Notes under the pieces: generated by a model
Told to the model about the DNA's origin: nothing
Database searches by the model: none
The model's input: the letters and a program-made list of their open reading frames with translations, nothing else
Source: Burkholderiales bacterium
Lineage (GTDB): Bacteria; Pseudomonadota; Gammaproteobacteria; Burkholderiales; Burkholderiaceae_C
NCBI GenBank assembly: GCA_947381415.1
Contig: CANCVB010000024.1
Coordinates: 1-41,336 of the forward strand
Length of the DNA stretch: 41,336 nucleotides
Direction: 5' to 3'
In this document: positions 9,216-19,539 of the stretch, piece by piece
Layout: each line of letters begins with the position of its first letter
Numbering within the stretch: the first letter of the stretch is position 1
Position numbers and translations under genes: made by a program

Positions 9216-9857
9216 GTGGCTTTGTGGAGACGACGTGACTTTAACTCGCTGGGCATAGGCCTGTTGGCTCAAGGTGTTTACGCCCCCTTGGCCCATGCTG
9301 ATGAGCGAACGCTGTTGGTGCTGGGGGATTCTCTCAGTGCTGAGTATGGCCTGGCACGTGGCAGTGGTTGGGTAGCCCTGCTAGAACAGCAATTGATCAA
9401 AGACAAAACAAACCACAAAGTGGTGAATGCCAGTGTCAGCGGCGAGACCACCGCTGGTGGTCGGGCCCGTTTGCCTGCACTGTTAAAACAACATCAACCC
9501 CAGATTGTCATCATTGAGCTAGGTGGTAACGATGCACTGCGCGGTTTTTCCATGGCGATGACCGAGGACAACTTGCAAGCATCCATACTGGCTTGCCAAG
9601 CTATCCACGCCAAAGTGCTGTTGCTTGGAATGCAGGTTCCCCCCAACTACGGTGCAGACTATGCCGCGCAGTTTTCACAGCTGTTCATACGCCTAGCTAA
9701 AAAATTCAAAACCGGACTCGTTCCTTTTTTACTCAAAGGCATTGCAGATGCACCCGATGCGGCCGAATGGTTTCAGGCTGACCGAATTCACCCTAATGCG
9801 CAAGCCCATCCACGCATGCTGGCGAATGTTATGCCTGAGTTAAAGAAACTGCTCTGA
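9216..9857 (+). CDS. tesA: TesA-like SGNH/GDSL esterase, exported
   Basis: A 213-residue SGNH hydrolase resembling E. coli TesA (periplasmic multifunctional thioesterase I, protease I, lysophospholipase L1). An N-terminal signal peptide with RRR, a hydrophobic core and an AHA cleavage site ends at about residue 28. The catalytic Ser39 sits in VLGDSLSAEYG, block III is GGNDALRG, and the Asp189/His192 pair lies in DRIHPNAQ. The start is GTG at 9216 with GGAGG nine bases upstream. The gene overlaps mnmH by one base (TGATG). Its promoter must lie within the divergent ABC ATPase coding region, since the starts are only five bases apart. Confidence 0.93.
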   Translation: MALWRRRDFNSLGIGLLAQGVYAPLAHADERTLLVLGDSLSAEYGLARGSGWVALLEQQLIKDKTNHKVVNASVSGETTAGGRARLPALLKQHQPQIVIIELGGNDALRGFSMAMTEDNLQASILACQAIHAKVLLLGMQVPPNYGADYAAQFSQLFIRLAKKFKTGLVPFLLKGIADAPDAAEWFQADRIHPNAQAHPRMLANVMPELKKLL

Positions 9858-10936
9858 TGCCTGTTGAACTTGTCAGCGCGGAAGACGCCATGACGTCCAT
9901 GGCCATGGCAGATGGCTATAGCTGCATCATTGATGCACGCAGTGAAGATGAGTACGCGTTAGACCATTTGCCGCACGCCCTCAATTGGCCGTCGTTATCG
10001 AACGAAGAAAGAGTTCGTGTGGGCACGCTTTACAAACAAGTGGGCGCATTTGAAGCCAATAAGCTAGGGGCCTCTTTGGTCGCTGCCAATATTGCCAAAC
10101 ATATTGAAAACCATGTCTTGGGGTTGGGCAAAAAATGGCACCCCTTGGTTTATTGCTGGCGGGGTGGAAAGCGAAGCGGTTCGCTTGCTTTGGTATTGGG
10201 GCAAATTGGTTTTAAGGTCTGCGTGATTGAAGGGGGCTATAAAGCCTTTCGTGCCGCCATGGTGCAACAGATCAGCCAACTGGCGCTGGGCTTGCAATTT
10301 AAAGTCATCACAGGCCCCACGGGTTCTGGCAAAACACGCCTCTTGCATGCCTTGGCTGCACAGGGCGCGCAAGTGCTAGACCTTGAAGCTTTGGCTGTGC
10401 ATCGAAGTTCAGTCCTGGGACGCATCCCAGGACAGGCTCAACCCAGTCAAAAAAACTTTGACATGCGTGTGTGGGATGCCTTGCGACAACTTGACCCTGC
10501 CCAAGTGGTTTATGTTGAAGCAGAAAGCAAAAAAGTGGGCAATGTCAGTGTCCCTGATAGCTTGATAGAGACCATGCGGGCCAGCGATTGCGTCGATCTG
10601 TCCTTGGACTTGCAAGAACGGGTGGCATTGTTGATGGAAGACTATGTTTTTTTTGCAGACGATCCTTCCCTGTTTTGCGAGCGACTGCAAACCTTGGTCC
10701 AAGCATGTGGAAAATCTGTGGTCGATCATTGGCAAGAACAGGTTCGCGCTGGCCAAACGCGTCAAGTGGTGCAAGCTTTGTTGCAGCGGCATTACGACCC
10801 CACCTATGCCCGCTCTGTCGAGCGCAATTTCCGCTGTTGGTCACAGGCTATGCAAGTTCAATTGAAAGACCGTCATTCGGATTCACTGCAAGCCTTGGCT
10901 AAACAGCTGTTCCAAGCTCATCACATCCCTGCTTGA
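9857..10936 (+). CDS. mnmH: tRNA 2-selenouridine synthase
   Basis: MnmH (SelU, YbbB) replaces sulfur by selenium at the wobble 2-thiouridine of certain tRNAs, using selenophosphate. The 359-residue protein has an N-terminal rhodanese domain with catalytic Cys100 in YCWRGGKRSGS and a following P-loop domain with GPTGSGKT at 153-160. In E. coli the gene also sits near tesA/ybbA, so the linkage fits. The enzyme needs SelD, which is not in this window. The ATG overlaps the tesA stop by one base. The 3' end overlaps the convergent lyase gene by 16 bases. Confidence 0.93.
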   Translation: MPVELVSAEDAMTSMAMADGYSCIIDARSEDEYALDHLPHALNWPSLSNEERVRVGTLYKQVGAFEANKLGASLVAANIAKHIENHVLGLGKKWHPLVYCWRGGKRSGSLALVLGQIGFKVCVIEGGYKAFRAAMVQQISQLALGLQFKVITGPTGSGKTRLLHALAAQGAQVLDLEALAVHRSSVLGRIPGQAQPSQKNFDMRVWDALRQLDPAQVVYVEAESKKVGNVSVPDSLIETMRASDCVDLSLDLQERVALLMEDYVFFADDPSLFCERLQTLVQACGKSVVDHWQEQVRAGQTRQVVQALLQRHYDPTYARSVERNFRCWSQAMQVQLKDRHSDSLQALAKQLFQAHHIPA

Positions 10937-12156
10937 ACCAGTGCTTGGGCAATATCTTCTATCAGGTCTTGCGCAGCCTCCAAACCCACGGACAAACGCA
11001 CAAATCCACCCTGCAGCAAACTATCCCCTGCCATTTTGCGCATGTCGGGCAAGTTGTAAGGCACCACCAGACTCATTGGGCCACCCCAGCTAAAGCCCAA
11101 TTTGAATAAGCGCAACGCGTCACAAAACGTATCCAATTGCGCTTGACTGAATTGGGAAGCAAAGCGCAAACTCAGCAAACCTGCGGCCAAACCTTCGGTA
11201 TGCACAATGCCACTCGCGGGCACATCACCTGCACACAAGCGACACCAATTCACATGGCCTGGCGAGTTCACCAAGGCTGGATGCAAAACTTCTGCAAATG
11301 CAGATTGCTGCAAACTCCAAGTAGCCAATGCACGTGCAGTGACGTCTTGTTGCCTGTAGCGCAGTTCCATGCTGGGCAAAGAACGCAAGACCAACTCAGC
11401 ATCATTGGCAGCCACACCCAAACCCAAGCGCATATGGCAAAGTTTGAGTTGCTTGGCAATACCGTCATCGCAGGTGGTGACGCTGCCCATCAAGACATCA
11501 CCCCCCCCACTGGGGTATTTGGTCAGGGCGTGCACACTGACATCGACGCCTAGGCGGCCAGATACCGACGATGGGTCTAAGTCAAACGGTGCAAAAGCCA
11601 AACCTGCACCCCAGGTGTTATCTAAGGCAGTCCAGAGACCCTTGTCCTTGGCCAATTGCACCATTGCCAATATATCTGGGAACTCCAAGGTCACAGAACC
11701 AGCAGCCTCAATCCACAACAGCCGAGTTTTGGCATGGATACGTGAGGCCAAATCGGCCATGTCCATGGGATCGTAAAGTTGGTAAGTGATGCCCCATCGT
11801 TTTAACTCTGCCTCTGCAAAAGTTTTGTGTGGACCGTAGACGTTATCGGGCAATAAGACTTCGTCACCCTGCTGGAGCAGGGCCATATTGGTCAAAGCGA
11901 TGGCGGCCAGACCGCTAGGCACCAATACCGCATGCTGAGCCCCCTCAAGAGAGGCAATACGTTCTTCCAGAATAAAGGTTGTGGGTGTGCCATGCAGGCC
12001 GTAGGTATAGCCTTTTTTATCCAACCAGGTGCGCTCTCGCATCGCTTGGACATTGGGAAAAATAACCGTAGAGGCTTTATGAACAGCAACTTGGGGCGCT
12101 GAAAAATCGGGCGGGGCTTGGTAGCCGTGGTGTATCAGCGCGGTGACGGGCTTCAT
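10921..12156 (-). CDS. metC: Cystathionine beta-lyase (PLP-dependent)
   Basis: A 411-residue Cys/Met-metabolism PLP enzyme. The PLP-binding Lys213 lies in HALTKYPSGG, the cofactor-contacting Asp in ALDNTW, the phosphate-binding GTPTTFILEE region near 56-65, and the C-terminal FVRLSVGLE with the carboxylate-binding Arg. The MetC subtype best fits the pattern (KGYTYGLHGTPT, SWGGPMSL), cleaving cystathionine to homocysteine, pyruvate and ammonia; cystathionine gamma-lyase or related transsulfuration enzymes are less likely. I chose ATG 12156, two bases after the upstream stop, giving MKPVTALIHHG; ATG 12171 would add five residues. It overlaps convergent mnmH by 16 bases. Confidence 0.88.
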   Translation of the reverse strand: MKPVTALIHHGYQAPPDFSAPQVAVHKASTVIFPNVQAMRERTWLDKKGYTYGLHGTPTTFILEERIASLEGAQHAVLVPSGLAAIALTNMALLQQGDEVLLPDNVYGPHKTFAEAELKRWGITYQLYDPMDMADLASRIHAKTRLLWIEAAGSVTLEFPDILAMVQLAKDKGLWTALDNTWGAGLAFAPFDLDPSSVSGRLGVDVSVHALTKYPSGGGDVLMGSVTTCDDGIAKQLKLCHMRLGLGVAANDAELVLRSLPSMELRYRQQDVTARALATWSLQQSAFAEVLHPALVNSPGHVNWCRLCAGDVPASGIVHTEGLAAGLLSLRFASQFSQAQLDTFCDALRLFKLGFSWGGPMSLVVPYNLPDMRKMAGDSLLQGGFVRLSVGLEAAQDLIEDIAQALVQAGM

Positions 12157-12158
12157 GC

Positions 12159-12683
12159 TTAGACCCGCCATTTCTCCAGTAACTTAGCTGGACGGGTGGT
12201 GTCATACGCCTCAAAAGGCTGGTGTATCCAGGGGTTGGTGGGCAAATACTCGACAGAAAAATCGGGGGTGAAACTGGAGACACCTTTGGTCCAGATGACC
12301 GCACTGCGCAACTCCGTGATGGGTGAATAGTTGTTGCGCAACATGTCGATGACAGCATTCAAGGTGTGACCAGAATCAGCCAAATCGTCCACCAACAACA
12401 CGCGACCGGCGATTTCACCTTTGGGGGTCGTGATGTAGCGTGCAATGTCTAAATGACCTTGAACCGTGCCGCCTTCAGAGCGATAGGAACTGGTGGACAT
12501 GATGGCCAAGGGTTTGTCAAAAATCCTCGACAACACATCACCTGGACGCATACCGCCCCGCGCCAAACATAAAATTGTATCGAACGCCCAACCAGATTGG
12601 TGAATCTTGATGGCCAGCTTTTCAATCAGATTGTTGTATTCGTCATAAGACACATACAAATGTTTGCCGTCTTCAGTCAACAT
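12159..12683 (-). CDS. Phosphoribosyltransferase (purine PRTase-like)
   Basis: A 174-residue type I phosphoribosyltransferase. The PRPP-binding loop is VLLVDDLADSGHT, and LCLARGGMRPGDVLSR supplies the pyrophosphate loop region. It may be a xanthine-guanine or hypoxanthine salvage enzyme; adjacency to purA supports a purine link, but the substrate is not proven. I chose ATG 12683 (MLTEDGKHLY), preceded by AGGAAAG at suitable spacing and lying 22 bases after the purA stop. A further in-frame ATG at 12746 would overlap purA by 41 bases. It is followed within two bases by the lyase gene, so purA, this gene and the lyase are probably co-transcribed. Confidence 0.9.
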   Translation of the reverse strand: MLTEDGKHLYVSYDEYNNLIEKLAIKIHQSGWAFDTILCLARGGMRPGDVLSRIFDKPLAIMSTSSYRSEGGTVQGHLDIARYITTPKGEIAGRVLLVDDLADSGHTLNAVIDMLRNNYSPITELRSAVIWTKGVSSFTPDFSVEYLPTNPWIHQPFEAYDTTRPAKLLEKWRV

Positions 12684-12705
12684 GGTGGCGCTTTCCTGCG
12701 AAGGT

Positions 12706-14091
<1,386 letters not shown>

Positions 14092-15246
14092 TTAAGTTAA
14101 AGCTAAGGGTTTCAACAGCCATTGCCCGTGGGACAGAACCAATTCGCGATCGCAATGGAATTCATCGACTTCGCTTTCATGGCCAGGCAACATACAGACC
14201 ACTGTGTGGCCTTGTTCACGCAGTTGGGTGATGGCGTTTTGCAGACCGACATCTTCTCCCCAGGGAGCTCGAATCGCTGCTTGGGGCGCAGGCCGCACCA
14301 ATAAACTGACCAAAGCCTTGATGTCCAAACTGAAGCCTGCCGCAGGGCGTTTGCGCCCAAACAAAGCACCCACTTCATCGTAACGTCCACCACGGACCAA
14401 GGCATCGCTGCCCTCAGGCACAAAAATGGCAAACCGTGGTCCGCTGTAGTAAGCCGCACCGCGCAAGTCGGCCAAGTCGATGCTGACGGGGTGTCCTGCA
14501 TGGGTCGCCAGCCAGCGCAAATGCGACAACGCCAATAAAACTTCTGGCCAGTCTTTGAAGAGTTGTTCTGCCTGGTCAAGCACTTCCAAGCCACCATAAA
14601 GCTGCACCAAGGCCACCAAGGCTTCACGCAAAGCCTTGGGCAAAGAGGCACCGATGCTTCGCATGGCACTGATGTCTTTATGCGCCAAAGCTTGTGATAT
14701 GGCCTCATGCTGCGAAGCAGTTAATCCTTGCTCGCGCAACAAAGCGGGAAGAATCCGTGCGTCGCTCAAATCGACATGCAACGCGGTCATATCGTTGGCG
14801 TGCAAGCATTGCAAAGCCAATTGCAAAATTTCCAAATCGGCTTCTAAGCCCACGTGTCCGTAAATTTCGGCCCCAAACTGCAAAGGCTCGCGGGTGGCAT
14901 AGGGGCCAGGTGCTCGGGTGTGCAGGGTAGGCCCGCAGTAGCACAGTCGCGTTACCCCTGAACGGTTAAGCAAATGCGCGTCTATACGGGCAACTTGTGG
15001 CGTGGTGTCAACCCGCAAGCCCAAGGTGCGACCTGAAAGTTGATCAACCATCTTGAAAGTTTGCAGATCCAGCGATATGCCGGTACCCGATAACAGCGAC
15101 TCAACATGCTCCAGCAAAGGCGGGATAACGAGTTCGTAGCCAAAACCACGCGCTGTGTCTAAACACAAACGGCGAAGTTCTTCGATGTGCCTGGCTTCGG
15201 AAGGCAAAACATCGGCAATGTGATCTGGCAAGACCCAAGCAGTCAT
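14092..15246 (-). CDS. hisZ: ATP phosphoribosyltransferase regulatory subunit
   Basis: HisZ is a histidyl-tRNA synthetase paralogue that lacks the anticodon-binding domain. It pairs with short-form HisG to form the first enzyme of histidine synthesis. The 384-residue protein has class II synthetase-like motifs ([52 protein letters not shown]) but not the HisRS-specific LVRGMDYY. True HisRS is present at 25268-26563, so the two paralogues can be told apart. Its presence predicts a short HisG elsewhere in the genome. It sits between DUF2065 and purA, as in related genomes. Confidence 0.95.
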   Translation of the reverse strand: MTAWVLPDHIADVLPSEARHIEELRRLCLDTARGFGYELVIPPLLEHVESLLSGTGISLDLQTFKMVDQLSGRTLGLRVDTTPQVARIDAHLLNRSGVTRLCYCGPTLHTRAPGPYATREPLQFGAEIYGHVGLEADLEILQLALQCLHANDMTALHVDLSDARILPALLREQGLTASQHEAISQALAHKDISAMRSIGASLPKALREALVALVQLYGGLEVLDQAEQLFKDWPEVLLALSHLRWLATHAGHPVSIDLADLRGAAYYSGPRFAIFVPEGSDALVRGGRYDEVGALFGRKRPAAGFSLDIKALVSLLVRPAPQAAIRAPWGEDVGLQNAITQLREQGHTVVCMLPGHESEVDEFHCDRELVLSHGQWLLKPLALT

Positions 15247-15285
15247 GAGGGGGAAAGCTGTTAAAAAAGGGATTCTACTGGGACA

Positions 15286-15474
15286 CTAAAGCAGCCACCA
15301 CAGCAGCAACATGCCAGCCACGATACAACTCAATCCGATAAATCGAATTTGGCCATCATCCATTTGCAGAATATGCAAGAAGGCACGTTTCCAAGCTTGT
15401 GGTGACGCAAACGGAAACAAGCCCTCAATGATGAGTACCAAACCCAAAGCCATCCACAGTGTGTGGTTGTCCAT
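15286..15474 (-). CDS. DUF2065 family small membrane protein
   Basis: A 62-residue protein with two hydrophobic segments (about 5-23 and 43-61) separated by a loop containing SPQAWKRA and LQMDDGQIRFIGL. This is the pattern of the DUF2065/YjeT family found directly downstream of hflC in many proteobacteria. No function is established. It lies between hflC (14-base gap) and hisZ, all on the same strand. Confidence 0.85.
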   Translation of the reverse strand: MDNHTLWMALGLVLIIEGLFPFASPQAWKRAFLHILQMDDGQIRFIGLSCIVAGMLLLWWLL

Positions 15475-15488
15475 CGTGCTCGAGCGGC

Positions 15489-16391
15489 TTATTTTTTGAC
15501 CGGCGCTGCACCCGCAGCACCACTCCCACGCATGGCTTTAAAGAAATCAGAGCTAGGGTCTAAAACCATCACATCGGATTTCTTGTTGAAACTGGCTTTA
15601 TAGGCCTCAATGCTTTGGTAGAACTGAGCAAACTGCGGGTCTTTGCCAAAGGCTTCGGCATACAAACGGGCGGCTTCGGCGTCGCCTTCACCTTTGATTT
15701 TTTGCGCGTCGCGGTAAGCATTCGCCAAGGTCACCTCACGTTGACGGTCAGCATCGGCACGGATTTTTTCACCCTCAGCACCACCCGTCGAACGCAATTC
15801 ATTGGCCACACGTTTACGTTCGGCCTCCATGCGACGGTAAACAGACTCTGTGATGGTGTCTACATAATCAGCCCGGGTGATGCGGACATCAACCACATCG
15901 ATACCCCAAGGCTTTTCGCCCTTCACAATCTCTAGCACTTCGCGTTTGACATCCACCATCAAAGCTTCGCGCTTGAGAGAGAGCAAATCTTTAACCGTGC
16001 GCTTGTTGATTTCCTCTTGGAAAGCGTTGCGAACCACACGGGTGAGTTGTTGCGCGCCTGCTTTTTCATCCAAACCTACGTTGCGAATGTATTGAGAAGG
16101 GTCTGAAATGCGCCAACGCACATACCAATCAATGACCATTCGCTGCTTTTCAGCGGTCAACATGGGCTCAGAGTCCACGTTATCCAAGGTCAACAATCGT
16201 TTGTCGATGAAATTGACATTTTGAAAAGGTGGGGGCAATTTGAAATTCAACCCAGGCTCAGTGATGACTTTTTTGATTTGCCCCAGGGAATAGACCACCC
16301 CATATTGGCGTTGATCAACCACAAAAATCATAGAGCTCATCACCAGCAAAGCCAGCAATGAGGTGGAGATGTAAAAACCGATTTTGTTCAT
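15489..16391 (-). CDS. hflC: HflC, membrane protease modulator subunit
   Basis: HflC with HflK forms an inner-membrane SPFH (band 7) complex that encloses and modulates the FtsH protease. The 300-residue protein has an N-terminal membrane anchor (about 6-24), the SPFH domain (VVDQRQYGVVYSLGQ onward), then a coiled coil with EAERKRVANELRSTG, and GDAEAARLYAEAFGKDP near the C-terminus. I chose ATG 16391, giving MNKIGFYISTSLL; the frame is open upstream to 16442, inside hflK. The start lies ten bases after the hflK stop. Confidence 0.95.
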   Translation of the reverse strand: MNKIGFYISTSLLALLVMSSMIFVVDQRQYGVVYSLGQIKKVITEPGLNFKLPPPFQNVNFIDKRLLTLDNVDSEPMLTAEKQRMVIDWYVRWRISDPSQYIRNVGLDEKAGAQQLTRVVRNAFQEEINKRTVKDLLSLKREALMVDVKREVLEIVKGEKPWGIDVVDVRITRADYVDTITESVYRRMEAERKRVANELRSTGGAEGEKIRADADRQREVTLANAYRDAQKIKGEGDAEAARLYAEAFGKDPQFAQFYQSIEAYKASFNKKSDVMVLDPSSDFFKAMRGSGAAGAAPVKK

Positions 16392-16401
16392 GGCAGTTTG
16401 T

Positions 16402-17772
16402 TTATCGCAAATCGCGGTCGCGCTGACGGTTGTCACGGCCACGGTTATCAGTCGGGGAAGATGGGGTCACAGGGCTGGGAACCGAGCTATTGCCGTCTAG
16501 GGTGCTGGAAGAACTGGACGCAGAGGCACCCGACGTATTGGGTGTTGCGCCGTTGAGTTGCATGATTTTGTCCAAGGGCAAGTACAACATGTTCGAACCT
16601 TGCTTGGACTCAACCAAAACCTTGGTCACACTGCTGTAAATTTCTTGCATCGCATTGATGTACAAACGATCCCGCGTCACTTGCGGCGCTTTTTGATACT
16701 CTGCCAGCAGTGAGCGAAAACGTTGGGCATCACCTTGCGCCTGGGCCACGATGCGGGCTTTGTAAGCATCAGCTTCTTGTTTTAAACGAGACGCAGAACC
16801 CACCGCACGTGGAATAACGTCGTTCGCATAGGCTTCAGCCTCATTTTTAGCGCGTTCGCGCTCTTGCCCCGCTTTCAGCACATCGTCAAAAGCGGCTTGT
16901 ACCTGCTCGGGGGGTCTGACACCACCTTGTTGCAAATTGATGCCAACCACCTCAATACCCACGTTGTAGTGGTCCAAAATGGTTTGCATGATCTTGCGAA
17001 CACGCGGTGCAATTTGTTCACGGTCCTCTGACAAGGCCGCGTCCATGCGCATTTTTCCAACCACCTCACGCACCGCAGTTTCAGCAGCCTGCATCACAGC
17101 ATCTGTGGGATTCTTGCTTTCAAACAAGTAGGCACGTGCATCGGTTAGTCGGTATTGCACAGCAAACTTGATTTCAACGATGTTTTCATCCTCGGTCAAC
17201 ATGGCCGATTCGCGCAAACCGGTGGCTTTGATGACCGCATCGCGTCCAATGTCAATAGAACGAATTTGGGTGACGAAAACCACCTCATGGCGTTGTATGG
17301 GGTAAGGCATGCGCCAATTGAAACCGGCACCCACGGTGCTGTGGTAACGCCCAAACTGGGTAATGACAGCCTGCTGGCCTTCTTGGACGATAAAAAAACC
17401 AGTACCAAGCCAGATCAAAACGATGACGGCCAAGACCACGCCAAGCAGTCCACCTGCTTGCTTGTAATTGGGGTTAAATCCGCCCCCGCCATTCGGTGGG
17501 GGGTTACCACCACCTCGGTTTTGACCTAAGAGTTTGCCTAATTTTCGGTTCAGCTCACGCCAAAGTTCGTCCAAATCAGGCGGTCCATTGGAAGCGCTTG
17601 GACGGGGGCGTTTGCCATCGTCTTGGGGTGGTTGTTGGGAGCCGTCGGGCGGAGGTGTTGCACCATTGTGTTGGTGCTGGGCATCCTCTCCTCTGCCCCA
17701 GCGGCCATCGTTCAAATTGAACATGCCTGCAATGCGTCGTCGTAGGGGCCAAACCCATGTGAAAAAGTTCAT
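16402..17772 (-). CDS. hflK: HflK, membrane protease modulator subunit
   Basis: HflK is the partner of HflC in the FtsH-modulating SPFH complex. The 456-residue protein has a Gly/Pro/Gln-rich N-terminus with FNLNDGRWGRGED, one membrane segment (about 110-130, LLGVVLAVIVLIWLGTGFF read in part), the SPFH domain, a coiled coil with AQGDAQRFRSLLAEYQ, and a Ser/Pro-rich then Arg/Asp-rich tail. I took ATG 17772; a TTG at 17778 or the ATG at 17724 (MFNLNDGRW) are alternatives, and none has a strong ribosome-binding site. It follows hflX by 64 bases. Confidence 0.93.
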   Translation of the reverse strand: MNFFTWVWPLRRRIAGMFNLNDGRWGRGEDAQHQHNGATPPPDGSQQPPQDDGKRPRPSASNGPPDLDELWRELNRKLGKLLGQNRGGGNPPPNGGGGFNPNYKQAGGLLGVVLAVIVLIWLGTGFFIVQEGQQAVITQFGRYHSTVGAGFNWRMPYPIQRHEVVFVTQIRSIDIGRDAVIKATGLRESAMLTEDENIVEIKFAVQYRLTDARAYLFESKNPTDAVMQAAETAVREVVGKMRMDAALSEDREQIAPRVRKIMQTILDHYNVGIEVVGINLQQGGVRPPEQVQAAFDDVLKAGQERERAKNEAEAYANDVIPRAVGSASRLKQEADAYKARIVAQAQGDAQRFRSLLAEYQKAPQVTRDRLYINAMQEIYSSVTKVLVESKQGSNMLYLPLDKIMQLNGATPNTSGASASSSSSTLDGNSSVPSPVTPSSPTDNRGRDNRQRDRDLR

Positions 17773-17836
17773 GCGCAATCAATCAATAAAAGTGGCAAGT
17801 CCACATTGTGCCTAAACCTGAAGCCATAATTTGAAA

Positions 17837-19054
17837 TCAAGCATTTACCGGTAAAAAAGTAAGGGGTAAAGAGGGGGGCGCTGCCTGAACAGCGGTTTGA
17901 AGCAAACGCTGGCGCAAACCTTCCAAATTGTCGCCAGTGCTTGCACTGACAAAAATACGCGGCATGGCCATGCCATCCAACATGAAAATGTCTTGAAGCA
18001 AGCGAGGCTGCTGGTCACTGGGCAAAGCGTCCACTTTGTTAAACACCAACAATTGCGGGACCTCTGCAGCGCCAATATCGGCCAAAACAGACTGAACTTG
18101 CGTCATTTGCTCAGGGTAATCTGTGTGAGAGCAATCCACCACATGAAGCAACAAGTCAGCACTGGTAGCCTCTTGCAGCGTGGCAGCGAATGCATCGACC
18201 AAGCCATGGGGCAAGTCGCGGATAAACCCCACCGTGTCCGAGAGAGAAATTTGACACGCTTGTGCCTCACCATCTGAAAGGTAAAGCTGGCGGGTGGTGG
18301 TATCGAGCGTGGCGAACAACTGGTCTGCGGCGTAAGCACGCGCTTTGACCAAGGCATTAAACAAGGTGGATTTGCCTGCATTGGTATAGCCCACCAATGA
18401 CACATTGAAGATGTGATTCCGTTCACGCTGACGACGCTGGGTATGGCGTTGTTTTTTGACCTTCTCTAAACGCTCTTTGGTTCGCTTGATCGACTCGCCA
18501 ATCATTCGGCGATCTAACTCAATTTGGGTCTCACCTGGGCCGCCGCGGTTACCAATGCCACCCCTTTGGCGCTCTAGATGTGACCAACGCCGAACCAAGC
18601 GTGTACTCAAGTACTGAAGGCGCGCCAACTCCACCTGCAATTTACCTTCGTGGCTGCGCGCTCGCTGGGCAAATATTTGCAAAATCAGCATGGTCCTGTC
18701 ATTGACCGGCATCTCCAGTAAACGCTCTAAATTGCGTTGCTGTGCCGGACTTAAGGCTTGGTCAAACAGTATTTCTGAAGCGCTGTGCAGCAGCGCCAAT
18801 TCTTTGATTTCTTGGGCTTTGCCAGACCCTACAAACAATGCCGCGTCGGGTGCGCGACGTTTGCACGTCATGCGTGCGACCGGGTTCAAACCCGCCGTAC
18901 TTGCGAGTTGGGCGAGTTCGTCAAGCCCGTCATCGAAATGGGGAAGGCCCAAATCCACACCCACCAATAAGGCGTTGGTCAATACATCCGCAGGAGTTTG
19001 TGTCAACGGGAAGTCATCAGGCTGTGGGAGCGTCCTCGTCGCCCTCTTGTGCAA
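17837..19054 (-). CDS. hflX: Ribosome-associated GTPase HflX
   Basis: HflX is a GTPase that splits stalled 70S ribosomes under stress. The 405-residue reading has the N-terminal HflX domain ([14 protein letters not shown]), the linker [19 protein letters not shown], and a G domain with G1 GYTNAGKST at about 222-230, G3 DTVGF, and G4 NKVD. There is no ATG before residue 62 (RMTCKRR), so the start must be TTG or GTG. TTG 19054 overlaps hfq by 38 bases; TTG 19006 just after the hfq stop is an alternative, and the conserved part begins near ALLVGVDLG (residues 28-36). Co-transcription with hfq and hflKC is standard. Confidence 0.93.
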   Translation of the reverse strand: MHKRATRTLPQPDDFPLTQTPADVLTNALLVGVDLGLPHFDDGLDELAQLASTAGLNPVARMTCKRRAPDAALFVGSGKAQEIKELALLHSASEILFDQALSPAQQRNLERLLEMPVNDRTMLILQIFAQRARSHEGKLQVELARLQYLSTRLVRRWSHLERQRGGIGNRGGPGETQIELDRRMIGESIKRTKERLEKVKKQRHTQRRQRERNHIFNVSLVGYTNAGKSTLFNALVKARAYAADQLFATLDTTTRQLYLSDGEAQACQISLSDTVGFIRDLPHGLVDAFAATLQEATSADLLLHVVDCSHTDYPEQMTQVQSVLADIGAAEVPQLLVFNKVDALPSDQQPRLLQDIFMLDGMAMPRIFVSASTGDNLEGLRQRLLQTAVQAAPPSLPLTFLPVNA

Positions 19055-19265
19055 AATTCACTGGACGTCCAGGCACAATGGTAGAGATGGCATGCTTGTA
19101 AACCATTTGCGTGACAGTATTTCGCAAAAGCACCACGTATTGGTCAAAGGATTCGATCTGTCCCTGCAATTTGATGCCGTTAACCAAGTAAATGGACACA
19201 GGCACGTGTTCTTTGCGCAGTGTATTGAGGAACGGGTCTTGCAGGAGTTGCCCTTTTTGGTTCAC
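19017..19265 (-). CDS. hfq: RNA chaperone Hfq
   Basis: Hfq is the hexameric Sm-like chaperone for small RNAs. The 82-residue form starts at GTG 19265 with GGAG six bases upstream and reads [18 protein letters not shown], then the Sm1 segment ([20 protein letters not shown] read in parts), and the Sm2 motif [10 protein letters not shown]. An upstream ATG at 19304 would add 13 non-family residues. The tail after the Sm fold is short and acidic (EGDEDAPTA), as in many betaproteobacteria. It is first in the hfq-hflX-hflK-hflC string. Confidence 0.97.
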   Translation of the reverse strand: MNQKGQLLQDPFLNTLRKEHVPVSIYLVNGIKLQGQIESFDQYVVLLRNTVTQMVYKHAISTIVPGRPVNFAQEGDEDAPTA

Positions 19266-19289
19266 GATATTCTCCGTGTTGGTTGATGC

Positions 19290-19317
19290 CCCATAACATA
19301 CCACAGTCTTCTGTCAA
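19290..19317 (-). promoter_or_regulatory. Possible hfq promoter
   Basis: A perfect TTGACA hexamer on the minus strand (plus positions 19312-19317) lies 16 bases upstream of TATGGG (19290-19295), a weak -10. The start of transcription would fall near 19283, about 18 bases before the hfq GTG. This fits well by position, but the -10 is poor and TATGTT nearby is an unsuitable 11 bases from the -35. Confidence 0.35.
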
Positions 19318-19539
19318 TCTATTTTGACTGTTCGTTTGTTAGAAACCACGGATCGATTTATATAAGTGATTCCCTAAGAATTGCACAATAAGCCACAAAT
19401 AAACTTTAAATCGTACAAATATTTTTTCAATTACATAGAAAAAATTATTTTCACCCATTTAGGGAAAAGACTCTTTTTCAACAACATGTTAGCAACTGCT
19501 TTTAAACTGGACAGTGAACTCATTATTTTAGGATTTGTC
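19318..19539. other. AT-rich intergenic region between divergent hfq and the secretin cassette
   Basis: Together with the hfq leader this is the largest gene-free gap of the window (about 270 bases from the hfq GTG to the cassette start). It is clearly AT-rich, with runs such as TTTATATAAG and AAATATTTTTTC, and probably holds the promoter of the rightward cassette. A frame is open from an ATG at 19381, but its first 53 codons look non-coding, and the good ribosome-binding site is at the ATG at 19540. I see no RNA gene or strong hairpin. Confidence 0.5.

Noticed and set aside
19381-19539. Upstream extension of the small exported protein to an ATG at 19381
   Set aside because: The added 53 residues are AT-driven and would bury the signal peptide; the ATG at 19540 has a good ribosome-binding site and a signal peptide directly after it.
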